Positions 8,383-17,638 of a DNA stretch of 64,000 nt are shown piece after piece. Made by a program: the position numbers and the translations under genes. Position 1 is the stretch's first letter; each line of letters begins with the position of its first letter. The notes below the pieces were generated by a model. The model was not told the DNA's origin and did not search any database. It worked only from the letters and a program-made list of their open reading frames with translations. The stretch comes from Mycolicibacterium fortuitum subsp. fortuitum (lineage in GTDB: Bacteria; Actinomycetota; Actinomycetes; Mycobacteriales; Mycobacteriaceae): NCBI RefSeq assembly GCF_022179545.1, contig NZ_AP025518.1:4216001-4280000 (forward strand), given 5' to 3'.

Positions 8383-11300
8383 TCACTGTCTCGCCGCGTC
8401 TGGTTGATAAGTCGTCGGCCAAACGGTCCGGGTTCCCGAATATCCGTGAGCCAGCAGTGAGTGCAATGCCTCTGGCTCCACGGCGACCTCACCGACACTC
8501 CGCACGTTCAGCGGTAGAGCGGAATACTGCGCCAGGAACTGCGCATAGGTGCGTCCACCCAGGATGTGGCCAAGGGTCATCCACGCGTCGATCACCGACC
8601 ACCGCCGTGGATTCTCTTTCGCCCAATCGCTTTCATCCAGGCAACGCTGCCATTGGTCAATGGCGACCCGCTTTCCGGCGATCCCGCCGAGCAGCTCCCC
8701 GTACGACACCGGCTGCCCACGCATCACACGGATCCCGGAACCCAGCGCCTCCGGCCCACCGAACTCCGGCAACATGCGCAGGATGCTTGTCGCCGCCGCG
8801 CGGCCGGTCGTCACTTCTTCGGTCAGTTCCACTGCCGGATAGGCCTGTAGCGCGTGGCAGGCCGCGATGACCGACACCAGAATGTCCGCAGACCCTCGCA
8901 ACTGGTCGGGCGTGCCGAGGACCCGGGGCAAGCGCACCATCGTGAAATCCAGGTCCCGGCCGGCCCTGGCGATTGCCAATTCCGCGAGTGCCTTGGAAGC
9001 CGCATATGGGTACGGGGCCTGACGCGGGTCGACCACCTGCGCTGCGGCGATGTCCGCATTGACGACATGCGTGGACAGGTGCACCAGCCTCGCATCTGCG
9101 GCGGCACACGCATCTGCCATGGCCGTCGCCAATTCGACATTGGCCGAACGCAATTCGCGGTAGGGAACCACAACTTTGGTGTTCCCCGCGCAGTTGACGA
9201 CAGTGCGCGCTCCGGTGTCACGAACGAGCGTCCGTAGCTCGTCGGGACCGAAGCCAGGGACCAGACGCTCCAGCCGCACACCCGGCACGCGGTGCAGCGC
9301 TGACCAGACCCCGTCACCAGTAGGGGCCGACCTCATGGCCAGGACCACCTCGGGAAGTTGCCGGCCGGACCGTGCGAGGTCCACCAGCGCCTCGGCGAAT
9401 CCGGTGCCGAGAATTCCGGAGGCACCGACCACGAGTACCCGCTCCCCGCCACGGGGTGACGATCGTCGTGGGCCCGGCACCTCGACGGGGCTTTGGGTGG
9501 TCAGCACGCTGAAGTCGCGTTCGATCTCGGCAGCGGTATCGGTGTCCATCCAGGTGTGTGCCAGCGCGATGTCGCACACCAGGTTCGCGGCGGTATCAGC
9601 ACTGATCACGTCCAGGATCGATACCTGGCGCCCGAGATATCTGCGCGTATCGGGCAGGATGCGAACCAGGTCCAACGAACCGATGCCCTCGGCCAACAGC
9701 GATGCCTCAGGACCGATCGGCCTGCCGAGGCGGGCACTCCACATCCCGGCGAGGCCCACCGCCCGATCCTCGGATTCCACCGTGATCTGAGTGACGAGTT
9801 CGGATCCAGGCGAGGCGCACAGCTGTGCGGTGTCGGTCTTTCCATTGGGTTTTCTGGGTATGCCGGCAACGGCGGAAACGATGAACGACGGCACATGCGA
9901 GTCGGCCAAGATGTTCGTGATCCGGGCGGCCACCGCCGGGTCGTCATGGCCGTCACGGGTTCGCTGGGTCTGGAACCAGACTCCCAGACGCCCGTCGCGA
10001 ACCTCAACGGCGACATCGGCTATCGCCGGGTCCGCCACGACGCGCCTGACGATCTCGGCGGTGTCCACCCGCTTGCCCGCGATCTTCACCAGCGCGTCCT
10101 TGCGCCCGGCGAAAGTCGGATAGCCCTCCGCATCGAACGTCACCCGGTCGGCGGTGGCATAGGCGCGCAGCCTCCGGCCGTCTGCCGTGGCGATCTCGGC
10201 GAACCCGGCGCTGTCCGCACCGAGATAGCCATCGGCCACCATGTCCCCGAGCACCACGACCTCGCCGAATGCGATCACGACCGTATCCGCTACGACCGGC
10301 CGCCCGAGTCGTAGCCGCGCGCCGTGCTCGACCACCTCTGTCCCCTCGATGATCGGCAGGACGGTCACCACGACGGTCGTCTCGGTCGGTCCGTAGCTCG
10401 ACACCAGCGAGATATTCTCGGTGCCAGGGGAATTGATCCATTTTTCGACAGCACCCGGACGAATGGGCTCGCCACCGATCACGATCTGCCGTAGCCCACT
10501 GTGGCGGAGTGCCGCCTTCGCGGCGCCGTCCTCGCACCATAGATGCCACATCGCGGTCGGCAGATCCAGGACGCTGGCGCCGGTGGTCACCAGGTCACCG
10601 GCAAGTGCCTGCAGATCTCCGGCCCTCAGGGCGGCCGAACGCATGAGCGTCGCCCCGCACAACGCTGCACCGAAGACTTCCTCGACGCTGATATCCGATG
10701 TCAGCGGCGCGCATTGGAGGATGGTGTCATCAGGTCCCCAGCCGTAGGCCCGGATGACACCGGTGCAGAATGCTGCCAGCGACCCGTGGCGCACGGGTAC
10801 GAGTTTCGGCTCGCCCGTCGATCCGGACGTGGGCATCACGTAGGCGGTCCTGGCTGCCAGACAGGGGTCCGTCATCGTCTGTTCGACGCGCGTGTCCACC
10901 AGGCGCCGGTACTCGCGGTCGAGAATGCGCGGGTTGTGGGCCGAGTCGAGATCGACGACATGTGCCGCGAATCCGTCGCCGTCGGCACCCAAGCGGTCGG
11001 CGCGACCTCGCACTTGATCCTCAGCATCGCAGGCGCTGTATCCACAGCCGGCCAGGTGGCAGGCGATCATGAGGTCGACGGCCGCGTCCGTGCCGTCGTC
11101 GGCGAACACCACCACATCACCTGGTGCCGCATTGATCTCGATCAACCGGGCAATCCAGGAATCGACGTGCACCCGCCGCCGTCGACATTCGTCAACGGCG
11201 TCGGCACGACTCACGAACCAGGCGGAAACCGTTGCGGGCCCGGCTTCAGGACCCTGCCAATCCCGCTCCGGCGTCCCGTCAACCGCCAGCCCGCACCATT

Positions 11301-12612
11301 CGCCGACGGCCATCGCGATGGGGAGGTTCCACAGCGTCGGCATGGATTTCAGAGCTTGCGCGATCCGAGCGACCGCGGGAACAGCGTCCTGCGCGGGCAC
11401 ATCGGCCCGGTCCCAGATGTCGACCGTGAGCGTACGTCGACGCTCATCGAGGACAGCCGCTACGGTCATGCCTTCCACGGGGCCGATTGCCGACGTCACC
11501 GGCGACTCGGCCGAGAACGGCGCCAACTCGGGCGCACACGGCTCGCGCAGGAAATTGAGGGTCAGCGACTCCACCGAGGTGGTCCGATTGATCGCCAGAT
11601 ACATTCTGCGGTACTGCTCTTCGCGCAGCCAGCGGCGCCTTGCCGCCTTGACATAGCCTCGGTCCAGCATCCGCACCAGGTCCGCCGTCGAGGCAACCGC
11701 CGAGAAGCGAACCGGCTGCGCCACCGAGTTGACCAGGCACGTCGCGACGTCCAGCTCCGGCTCGCCGAAACGGTTGTCCACCGCGTGCACCAGAAGGGCA
11801 TCGGTCGATTGGCGGGTGCTCGCGTACACCGCGGTGGCCGCCGCCGCGACCAGGATGTTGAGTGGGACATTCTCCCGTTCGGCCAGATCGCACAGGGCGT
11901 CGAAGTCATCTCCCGTGATCACCTCGGACGCCATGCGGATTCCCTTGGCAGCGCTGGCGGGAACATCGGCAGCGCGGTGGGCGGGGGCCCAGCCGAGGGA
12001 CTCCTCACCGAGTTCACGTTGGGCGATGGCGGCGAGCCGGTCGACCGACCCACCGACGAGAATCGATTCTCTTTGTTGCGCTGCAACGAGTCCGGCCAGA
12101 CGTTCGCCGCCACCGTCAGTGGGTGGGTTACCGGCGAGCGCACGTCCCAGATCTGCCTCGATGATGCCGATTGCGCCCCCGTCGAGCAGAACATGGTGCG
12201 CGTGGGCATCGAGCCGATGCACCATGCCCTCACTGTCGACGCGGACGCGGTAGCGCACCAACGGCGTTGCGAGAATGCTGGATTGCCAGCCGTGGGCCAG
12301 CTCGTCACCGGCCGAGGCGCGGGTGTCATCTGCGCACACATCCACGATGTCGTCGACATCAAGGGCCGGGACCAAGTCCGGGTACCCGTCGCCGACCGGA
12401 GGGGCCGTCAGGACACACAGCTGAATGGGGTTGGCGAGGATGGTGGCTCGGAGAGCGGTCAGGAACTCCACCTTCGCGACCGGATGAAACCGGTAACTCC
12501 TACCGATCAGGTACAGGTATGGGTCACCGTCCTGCAGTATACCGTGGTAGATGTTCTGCTGCGACCGGCTCAGCGGAATACGTTGCGGGCAAGGGGCGTC
12601 AGGCAGGTGCAC
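8383..12612 (-). CDS. nrp: Single-module NRPS (C-A-T-reductase) for isonitrile lipopeptide, Nrp (Rv0101-like)
   Basis: A 1409-residue nonribosomal peptide synthetase with one module. The condensation domain has HHVLLDG near residue 140. The adenylation domain has TSGSTGEPK near 600, SYGPTETT near 740 and a PNGKTD lysine near 925. The carrier site is GIGSLD near 979. A C-terminal NAD(P)H reductase has GASGILGTG near 1063 and a YAASK triad, and releases the product as aldehyde or alcohol. M. tuberculosis Nrp is dimodular (about 2512 residues), so this form is closer to Streptomyces ScoA, which acylates both amines of one amino acid. GTG at 12612 is chosen because it overlaps the carrier gene by 14 bases with GGAGAAG upstream. 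The product is a probable diisonitrile lipopeptide metallophore. Confidence 0.92.
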   Translation of the reverse strand: MHLPDAPCPQRIPLSRSQQNIYHGILQDGDPYLYLIGRSYRFHPVAKVEFLTALRATILANPIQLCVLTAPPVGDGYPDLVPALDVDDIVDVCADDTRASAGDELAHGWQSSILATPLVRYRVRVDSEGMVHRLDAHAHHVLLDGGAIGIIEADLGRALAGNPPTDGGGERLAGLVAAQQRESILVGGSVDRLAAIAQRELGEESLGWAPAHRAADVPASAAKGIRMASEVITGDDFDALCDLAERENVPLNILVAAAATAVYASTRQSTDALLVHAVDNRFGEPELDVATCLVNSVAQPVRFSAVASTADLVRMLDRGYVKAARRRWLREEQYRRMYLAINRTTSVESLTLNFLREPCAPELAPFSAESPVTSAIGPVEGMTVAAVLDERRRTLTVDIWDRADVPAQDAVPAVARIAQALKSMPTLWNLPIAMAVGEWCGLAVDGTPERDWQGPEAGPATVSAWFVSRADAVDECRRRRVHVDSWIARLIEINAAPGDVVVFADDGTDAAVDLMIACHLAGCGYSACDAEDQVRGRADRLGADGDGFAAHVVDLDSAHNPRILDREYRRLVDTRVEQTMTDPCLAARTAYVMPTSGSTGEPKLVPVRHGSLAAFCTGVIRAYGWGPDDTILQCAPLTSDISVEEVFGAALCGATLMRSAALRAGDLQALAGDLVTTGASVLDLPTAMWHLWCEDGAAKAALRHSGLRQIVIGGEPIRPGAVEKWINSPGTENISLVSSYGPTETTVVVTVLPIIEGTEVVEHGARLRLGRPVVADTVVIAFGEVVVLGDMVADGYLGADSAGFAEIATADGRRLRAYATADRVTFDAEGYPTFAGRKDALVKIAGKRVDTAEIVRRVVADPAIADVAVEVRDGRLGVWFQTQRTRDGHDDPAVAARITNILADSHVPSFIVSAVAGIPRKPNGKTDTAQLCASPGSELVTQITVESEDRAVGLAGMWSARLGRPIGPEASLLAEGIGSLDLVRILPDTRRYLGRQVSILDVISADTAANLVCDIALAHTWMDTDTAAEIERDFSVLTTQSPVEVPGPRRSSPRGGERVLVVGASGILGTGFAEALVDLARSGRQLPEVVLAMRSAPTGDGVWSALHRVPGVRLERLVPGFGPDELRTLVRDTGARTVVNCAGNTKVVVPYRELRSANVELATAMADACAAADARLVHLSTHVVNADIAAAQVVDPRQAPYPYAASKALAELAIARAGRDLDFTMVRLPRVLGTPDQLRGSADILVSVIAACHALQAYPAVELTEEVTTGRAAATSILRMLPEFGGPEALGSGIRVMRGQPVSYGELLGGIAGKRVAIDQWQRCLDESDWAKENPRRWSVIDAWMTLGHILGGRTYAQFLAQYSALPLNVRSVGEVAVEPEALHSLLAHGYSGTRTVWPTTYQPDAARQ

Positions 12613-12844
12613 CCAGCTTCTCCAACTCTTGGATCCAACCGGCCAACGACAGATTGTCGGCCAAGCGCCGCGGTACGTCCGATTCCCGGTCGATACCAAG
12701 CTGCTTCATCAGCAGAACGAATCGCACAGAGTCCAGGCCGAGATCCCTCAGATTGGTCGTATCGCCGTCGACCAGATCCGCCTCGTCGATGTAGAGCACC
12801 TCGGCGAGCGCGGCGAGGATCCTGCTCCTGAGGCTCTCATCCAC
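12599..12844 (-). CDS. Stand-alone acyl carrier protein of the isonitrile lipopeptide pathway (Rv0100-like)
   Basis: An 81-residue carrier protein with the phosphopantetheine serine in LGLDSVRFVLL (about residue 39). It matches Rv0100 in size and place. In the pathway it would receive the fatty acyl group activated by FadD10, carry it through amination and isonitrile formation, and hand it to the Nrp condensation domain. It starts with GTG at 12844. The start overlaps the fadD10 stop by eight bases and the 3' end overlaps nrp by 14, which indicates tight translational coupling. Confidence 0.92.
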   Translation of the reverse strand: MDESLRSRILAALAEVLYIDEADLVDGDTTNLRDLGLDSVRFVLLMKQLGIDRESDVPRRLADNLSLAGWIQELEKLGAPA

Positions 12845-14423
12845 CGGCAGCCACCGTCGTCGTACGGTCGGCCACTGTGCCGAGCGACGTGCGTATCACC
12901 TTGCCAGACTGAGTTCGCGGAATCTGATCCACGAACCTGATTGTCGACGGCCGGGCCATCGGCTCACATTCCTGCCGAAAGCGGGCCGCGATCGCTTGCT
13001 TGAGCTTCTTGGCGGCTGTGTCGTCCAAATTCGCCGACGCGACCACCGCAAGACCCACCAGCGCACCGAACTCGGCGTCGGGAATCTCGTAGCACGCCGC
13101 CTCGTCGACGCCGGCGACACCTTCGGCGATCCGGTCGACCTCGTCCGGAGCAACGTTGACGCCTCCCGAGATGATCATCTCCGACGACCTTCCCCTGATG
13201 TAGAAGAAGCCGTCGGCGTGACGGTCGAGAAGGTCACCGGTGTTCACCCATCCGTCCACCAGCACTTCGGCAGTACGCTCCGTGTTGTCCCAATACCCGA
13301 GCATGTTCGCCGGAGACTTGATCCACAACGTGCCCGAGGACGCCGATGCGGAACCGGACCGCGTGGGCGGACCGCTGCCGTCACCGTCCAGGTGAACCTC
13401 CACACCCGGATATGGCCTGCCAACCGCGCCGCCGTCGATCCTGGCGATCGAACCGTCGTCGGTGGGGAGACACAAGGCGGTGCAACCCGTTTCACTGAGA
13501 CCATAGACCTGCGCGGTATGCACACCGGCGGCCTCCACGAAGGCGACATCGGATGCGACGGCACGGGACCCGCCGTAACCCACCATTCGCAGGGCTGGTG
13601 GGACGGGGGCGCCCGCGGCGCGCAGTTCCGACACCAGGCGCGCCAGCAGGGTCGGAACCAGGCATGTGGTGGCGACGTCGTTCGCGGTGAGGATCTCGGC
13701 GATGGACGGCGTGTTCTCACCGCCGGTGATGCACAACCCGCCCTGCATCAGGCAGTTGAGAATCCACCACAGTCCGCCGATGTGCGTCGCGGGCAACGGC
13801 GAATATGTGGTCTCGCCGACCACCCAATCGATCCACGTCAATCGCTCACGCTGCAGGGTGTCGGCGATCGCATAGAAGGTCCGGTTCGGCAGCAGAACGG
13901 CTTTGGGTGTGCCGGTGGTGCCGCTGGTGAAGATCATCGCCAGAGGGTGGTCCGCTCCCCACTCGGAGGGGTCCGGCTCGGTTTCCGAAACCGACACAGA
14001 GTCCCCGCGCCGATCGGCGGTGACGTGAACTGCCACAGCAGGTATCGGTAGTGCGCCGAGATCGGCGGGTTGCCATCGGCTGCCCGGGGTGACCAGAACC
14101 GCACCGGGCGTGGTGATCTCGCTGAACCTGTCGATGGCCGCGCGAGGCAGACCGCCGTCGACCATGACCGCGATGGCCCCGACCCTCGCACACGCCAGCA
14201 CCGAAAGATACGTCTCGGGGCCGTTGTCGGACATGACGAACACCCGAGACCCGGTGCCGATGCCGTGGGAAACGAGTTGACGTGCCAACTTGTCCGATTC
14301 GGCGATCAGATCGCGGTAGCGGATTGCGCTACCGCCGTCGCAGCGGCGTAGGGCGATCGCATCCGGACGCTGCCTTGCCCGCTCGGCGATGCGCGCCAGC
14401 ACCGTGGGTGGTGGGTGTGCCAT
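12837..14423 (-). CDS. fadD10: Fatty acyl-AMP ligase FadD10
   Basis: A 528-residue ANL-superfamily adenylating enzyme with MIFTSGTTGTPKAVLL (P-loop), YGLSETGCTAL, the VNTGDLLDR Asp motif, the hinge RGRSSEMIISGG and a C-terminal lysine motif (TQSGKVIRT). M. tuberculosis FadD10 (Rv0099) activates a medium or long-chain fatty acid and loads it onto the carrier Rv0100 rather than CoA. Its place between fcoT and the carrier gene supports the same task. It begins with ATG at 14423, 27 bases after the fcoT stop. No strong ribosome-binding site is visible. Cytosolic. Confidence 0.94.
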   Translation of the reverse strand: MAHPPPTVLARIAERARQRPDAIALRRCDGGSAIRYRDLIAESDKLARQLVSHGIGTGSRVFVMSDNGPETYLSVLACARVGAIAVMVDGGLPRAAIDRFSEITTPGAVLVTPGSRWQPADLGALPIPAVAVHVTADRRGDSVSVSETEPDPSEWGADHPLAMIFTSGTTGTPKAVLLPNRTFYAIADTLQRERLTWIDWVVGETTYSPLPATHIGGLWWILNCLMQGGLCITGGENTPSIAEILTANDVATTCLVPTLLARLVSELRAAGAPVPPALRMVGYGGSRAVASDVAFVEAAGVHTAQVYGLSETGCTALCLPTDDGSIARIDGGAVGRPYPGVEVHLDGDGSGPPTRSGSASASSGTLWIKSPANMLGYWDNTERTAEVLVDGWVNTGDLLDRHADGFFYIRGRSSEMIISGGVNVAPDEVDRIAEGVAGVDEAACYEIPDAEFGALVGLAVVASANLDDTAAKKLKQAIAARFRQECEPMARPSTIRFVDQIPRTQSGKVIRTSLGTVADRTTTVAAGG

Positions 14424-14450
14424 GACTGTGAAGCTGCTTTCGTAACGGTG

Positions 14451-15005
14451 TCAGGGGATGTTGAGCGCGGCCAGTTCGACTTCGCCGGAGGCGGCCCCGC
14501 CGTCCTCGTCCCAGAACTCGACCGCGCACTGGATCTTCAGATAGCGAATCGTCCGCTCGACGACCTCGAAGTCTCTGCACAGCAAGCGGGCAGAGAACTT
14601 GTGCGATTTGATCGGGCGTTTGAAGCGCGAGGCCGTGGTCTTGATCAACATGCTGGGCAGCTGATAGTTGAAGTAGTCCTCGATCGACCATCCCCGGAAT
14701 TCGGGGATCACCTCGTTGAGGATGGCGGGAGCGAAGGCACTGTAGGCCAGCTGGTTGAAACACAGGACCCATTCCGCGGCATTGAAATGGCCGGTGTCGC
14801 GAATGTATGCCGGCTCCTTGATGCTGAAATTGCCGAGCGCGGACACAGAAGTCTCCGTCGCCGCGTACTCCCCGTCGAGTAGATAGCGGCACCCCTTATA
14901 GGAATAGGGCTCCAGCACTTTCACCAGAAGCTCCTCGGGTATCGGTGCCATCTGTGTGATGCCGTACCCACTCGGTGGCGCGCTCAGTGTCTCGGCGGTG
15001 CTCAT
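14451..15005 (-). CDS. fcoT: FcoT-type hot-dog thioesterase of the isonitrile lipopeptide pathway
   Basis: A 184-residue protein matching M. tuberculosis FcoT (Rv0098, 183 residues), a hot-dog-fold acyl thioesterase. Recognisable blocks are EPYSYKGCRYLLDG and GHFNAAEWVLCFNQLAYS. In the characterised Streptomyces pathway the equivalent enzyme (ScoD) helps make the glycine adduct of the enoyl-ACP that the iron oxygenase turns into the isonitrile. Two starts are possible. ATG at 15011 overlaps the oxygenase stop (ATGA), and ATG at 15005 has GGAG seven bases upstream and is preferred. Either way translation is coupled to the preceding gene. Confidence 0.92.
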   Translation of the reverse strand: MSTAETLSAPPSGYGITQMAPIPEELLVKVLEPYSYKGCRYLLDGEYAATETSVSALGNFSIKEPAYIRDTGHFNAAEWVLCFNQLAYSAFAPAILNEVIPEFRGWSIEDYFNYQLPSMLIKTTASRFKRPIKSHKFSARLLCRDFEVVERTIRYLKIQCAVEFWDEDGGAASGEVELAALNIP

Positions 15006-15007
15006 GC

Positions 15008-15877
15008 TCATACTCCATATCCCGGTGTCGTGAGGCCGTCCAGCATGGTCAGCCGATGAGTCGTCAAAGTGCCCGGCGTAGTGCCGTGTTTCGCCCGATG
15101 CATCAGAACGCGGTTGTCCCACAACACAACGTCGCCGACCTCGTAGTGTTGGGTGTGGATGAACGGGGAGCTGAAGTCCGGATCGAGTTGCCCGGTGGCG
15201 CTCATCAATTCCTGCAACACCGTCGGCTCCAGGGCACGTCCGTGCTCGTCCTCGATTTTCGTCGTCCCCGACGCGCAGATGTAGAGGATTTCCTGCCCGG
15301 TCTTCGGGTGTCTGATCACCGTCGGCCAGGTGATCGGCGGGGTGGTCTTGGAGATCTCGTCCCAGACCTCACCGATCGGCTTGTACACATCGTGCGGACG
15401 AATCTTGATGTGGCGGCGGGGATCATGTGTTGCGAACGTGCCGCGGACCGGGTCACGCATCGCATCCGGAAGAGATTCCCACACCTTGTTGAGGTCGATG
15501 AAGTATGTCCCGCGGTCGCTTCCCGGTACAGCCAGCGGTACCACCATGGAGAAGGCGAACGGCTCAGGCATGAACATGTAGTCGATGTGCCAGAACGCGC
15601 CTGTCCTGGGCACGCCACGGCCTTCCTCGGTTGAGGACACGAAGATCTCGGGGTGCTCTTCATGGTGATAGATCGGCTCGTAATACGTCACGACATCACC
15701 GATGATGCGGCCCAACTGGAGGAACTCGGCGGGAGTCGGATGGACGTCTTTCAGGATGACCAGCTTGTTCTGATAGACGATCTCGCGGATCTCGTCCCTC
15801 GTGACGCTGTCGAGATTCTCGGGATCGATTCCGGTGACCTGCGCCCCGAGTCCCTCCCCTTTCACATTGAGCGTCAT
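15008..15877 (-). CDS. Fe(II)/2-oxoglutarate-dependent isonitrile-forming oxygenase (Rv0097/ScoE-like)
   Basis: A 289-residue TauD-family non-heme iron oxygenase. The facial triad is visible as FWHIDYMF (His and Asp) and the distal His in LMHRAKHG, with 2-oxoglutarate-binding Arg candidates near THRLTML. Rv0097 and Streptomyces ScoE, in the same cluster context, oxidise an N-carboxymethyl-3-aminoacyl intermediate to the isonitrile that later binds copper. It starts with ATG at 15877, with AGGAGAAG just upstream. It follows the PPE gene by 85 bases and overlaps the fcoT start, so it is cotranscribed. Confidence 0.93.
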   Translation of the reverse strand: MTLNVKGEGLGAQVTGIDPENLDSVTRDEIREIVYQNKLVILKDVHPTPAEFLQLGRIIGDVVTYYEPIYHHEEHPEIFVSSTEEGRGVPRTGAFWHIDYMFMPEPFAFSMVVPLAVPGSDRGTYFIDLNKVWESLPDAMRDPVRGTFATHDPRRHIKIRPHDVYKPIGEVWDEISKTTPPITWPTVIRHPKTGQEILYICASGTTKIEDEHGRALEPTVLQELMSATGQLDPDFSSPFIHTQHYEVGDVVLWDNRVLMHRAKHGTTPGTLTTHRLTMLDGLTTPGYGV

Positions 15878-15962
15878 CTCTTCTCCTCGATCAGCTCTGT
15901 TCTGCGTCGCACTGGTGTGGCAGCTGTCGGATTGGTCGAGCCAAACCGGTTGAAAGTTCCCG

Positions 15963-17447
15963 CTATTCGTGAATTGGTCGTGGATCTTCCGACCAGGTGG
16001 CAGGAAGCATCGGGACCGTGGGGCCGGAATCGTCGTGGGTGTGCTGAACCATCCCGGCCGCGGGCCCGGTGGTGGCGACCGGAGCGGCGCCCGAGAACCC
16101 GAGAACAGCCGCGCCCTCCTCGCTGGCCGACGGAGCCCCGCGCCGAGCCGTATCGGCGACGTCGACCTCGGAGTCCAGCGGCTCGGTGGCATCCAGAAAC
16201 TCATGGCGGTGGCTACGTGCCCGCTCCCGATTGCGGCCGGCCCGTTTTCGGCGGCTGCGGGCCGCGGCCGCGGCCCTGGCCGTCGCCACGGTGGCCAGAA
16301 CATCCGTCACGCCGTCACGTGACCTCATGCCGGTCCTGGGTCCGGTCGGCACTGCGGGCGGATCAAGGCCCGGCACGGCGTAGAGGACAGTCGACGGGGT
16401 TACGACGCCGCCGGGGGTGGCCGGGGTAGCCGGCGTCGCTGCTCCCGACCCTGGACCGCCGGACTGTGGAACTGCGGTCGACACTGCCGGCGAGGTCAAT
16501 GGCAAGCCGTTGTCCACGGGCCGGCCGGCACGATGACCGGAGCCGGCGTCGGCTGGATCCGGTATCAACCCGGGCGCCGGGGAGCTGTTCTGCAGGTGGG
16601 TCAGCGCGCTCAGGGCACCGAGAGCACTCAGCGCAGGTGCGAAAAACGGGAGAAGCAGCAGCGAATACGAGGCGTAGTAGGGGTACCAGAGCATGTCGTA
16701 GAGCACCAGCGCGATCGCGGCGAGGATGGCGGCCTCGGCCGGGTTGAACCCCAGCTGCCCGAAGAACTGTTGAAACGTCTCGAGCAGCTGCTGCGGGTTC
16801 CCGGCGCCCGAGATCAGATCGGAGATCAACCGCCAGATGTCGCTCAGCGGCTGGTCCCCCGATGCCGGCTGGGATCCGCTCTGCTGCCCGCTACGCGATT
16901 CACCTCCCGGCGCGAGGATCGACGGAGCCGGCTGTGACGGCGGGACCGCGGAATACGCGCTCGTCGCGACCGCCTCGTAGACCGCCATCGTCTCGGCTGC
17001 CTGGATCCACATTCGCACGTAATCGGCTTCGTTGACGGCGATCGGGATGGTGTTGATGCCGAAGAAGTTGGTGGCCAACAACACGCCGTGAGTGACATGG
17101 TTGGCAGCGAGCTCCGCAGGTGTCGGCATGGTCGCCAACGCGGTGCCGTAGGCGGCCGCGACCGTCTGGTGCTGTGCCGCGGTGACCGCACTGTCGGCCG
17201 AGGCCTGCTCCAGCCACGCCAGATACGGACCGTGTGCAGTCACATACTGCGCAGCGCTGGGCCCTTCCCAGCTGCCGGCCTGTACTTCGGCCAGGATCTG
17301 GGCGAGTTCGGCCGCTGCCGTGCTGTACTGCGCGCTCAACACCTCCCATTGGGCAGCTGCGGCGAGCACGGATCCGGGACCGGGCCCAGCGGTCAGCAAG
17401 GCCGAATGCACCTCGGGAGGCACCGCCAGCCACAGCGGTGCGGTCAC
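15963..17447 (-). CDS. PPE family protein of the PPW subgroup, PPE1-like, first gene of the nrp operon
   Basis: A 494-residue PPE protein. The N-terminal PPE domain begins [14 protein letters not shown], has the GSWEGPSA WxG-type turn and the [15 protein letters not shown] block. The C-terminal part is Pro/Ala-rich and ends with LGFSG and PMLPATW, the GFxG and PxxPxxW pattern of the PPW subfamily. In M. tuberculosis PPE1 (Rv0096) heads the same operon. PPE proteins are exported by ESX systems and often help nutrients cross the outer membrane, so uptake or export of the isonitrile lipopeptide is a plausible role. GTG at 17447 is used because AGGAGGTGG lies directly upstream. A SigC-type promoter is at 17517-17545. 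Confidence 0.92.
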   Translation of the reverse strand: MTAPLWLAVPPEVHSALLTAGPGPGSVLAAAAQWEVLSAQYSTAAAELAQILAEVQAGSWEGPSAAQYVTAHGPYLAWLEQASADSAVTAAQHQTVAAAYGTALATMPTPAELAANHVTHGVLLATNFFGINTIPIAVNEADYVRMWIQAAETMAVYEAVATSAYSAVPPSQPAPSILAPGGESRSGQQSGSQPASGDQPLSDIWRLISDLISGAGNPQQLLETFQQFFGQLGFNPAEAAILAAIALVLYDMLWYPYYASYSLLLLPFFAPALSALGALSALTHLQNSSPAPGLIPDPADAGSGHRAGRPVDNGLPLTSPAVSTAVPQSGGPGSGAATPATPATPGGVVTPSTVLYAVPGLDPPAVPTGPRTGMRSRDGVTDVLATVATARAAAAARSRRKRAGRNRERARSHRHEFLDATEPLDSEVDVADTARRGAPSASEEGAAVLGFSGAAPVATTGPAAGMVQHTHDDSGPTVPMLPATWSEDPRPIHE

Positions 17448-17516
17448 CTCACCACCTCCTCGCATCAACGTCGATCACGACCACCCATCCGGGCACGCGT
17501 GGCCTTGTAATTCAGC

Positions 17517-17545
17517 TAGTCGGCGAGGGATGCCGGAAAGTTCCC
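17517..17545 (-). promoter_or_regulatory. SigC-type ECF promoter of the PPE1-nrp operon
   Basis: On the minus strand GGGAAC (17540-17545) is separated by 17 bases from CGACTA (17517-17522), about 70 bases before the PPE GTG. Both hexamers are identical to those of ctpB. The pair drives the whole PPE1, oxygenase, fcoT, fadD10, carrier, nrp and HMA gene series. Confidence 0.7.
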
Positions 17546-17638
17546 AAGAGTTACGTAATAACCTGTCAACCGGGGCAATGGTTCTCGACGGCATGGCACC
17601 CGTGCCGCTGTTGGCGGATCGGCAGGTACGGTCGTGCC

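Noticed and set aside
10543..12831. 762-codon open frame on the plus strand
   Set aside because: It lies opposite nrp and the carrier gene. The nrp frame has all NRPS motifs, and this frame has no motif and Arg/Gly/His-rich composition typical of antisense frames in GC-rich DNA.
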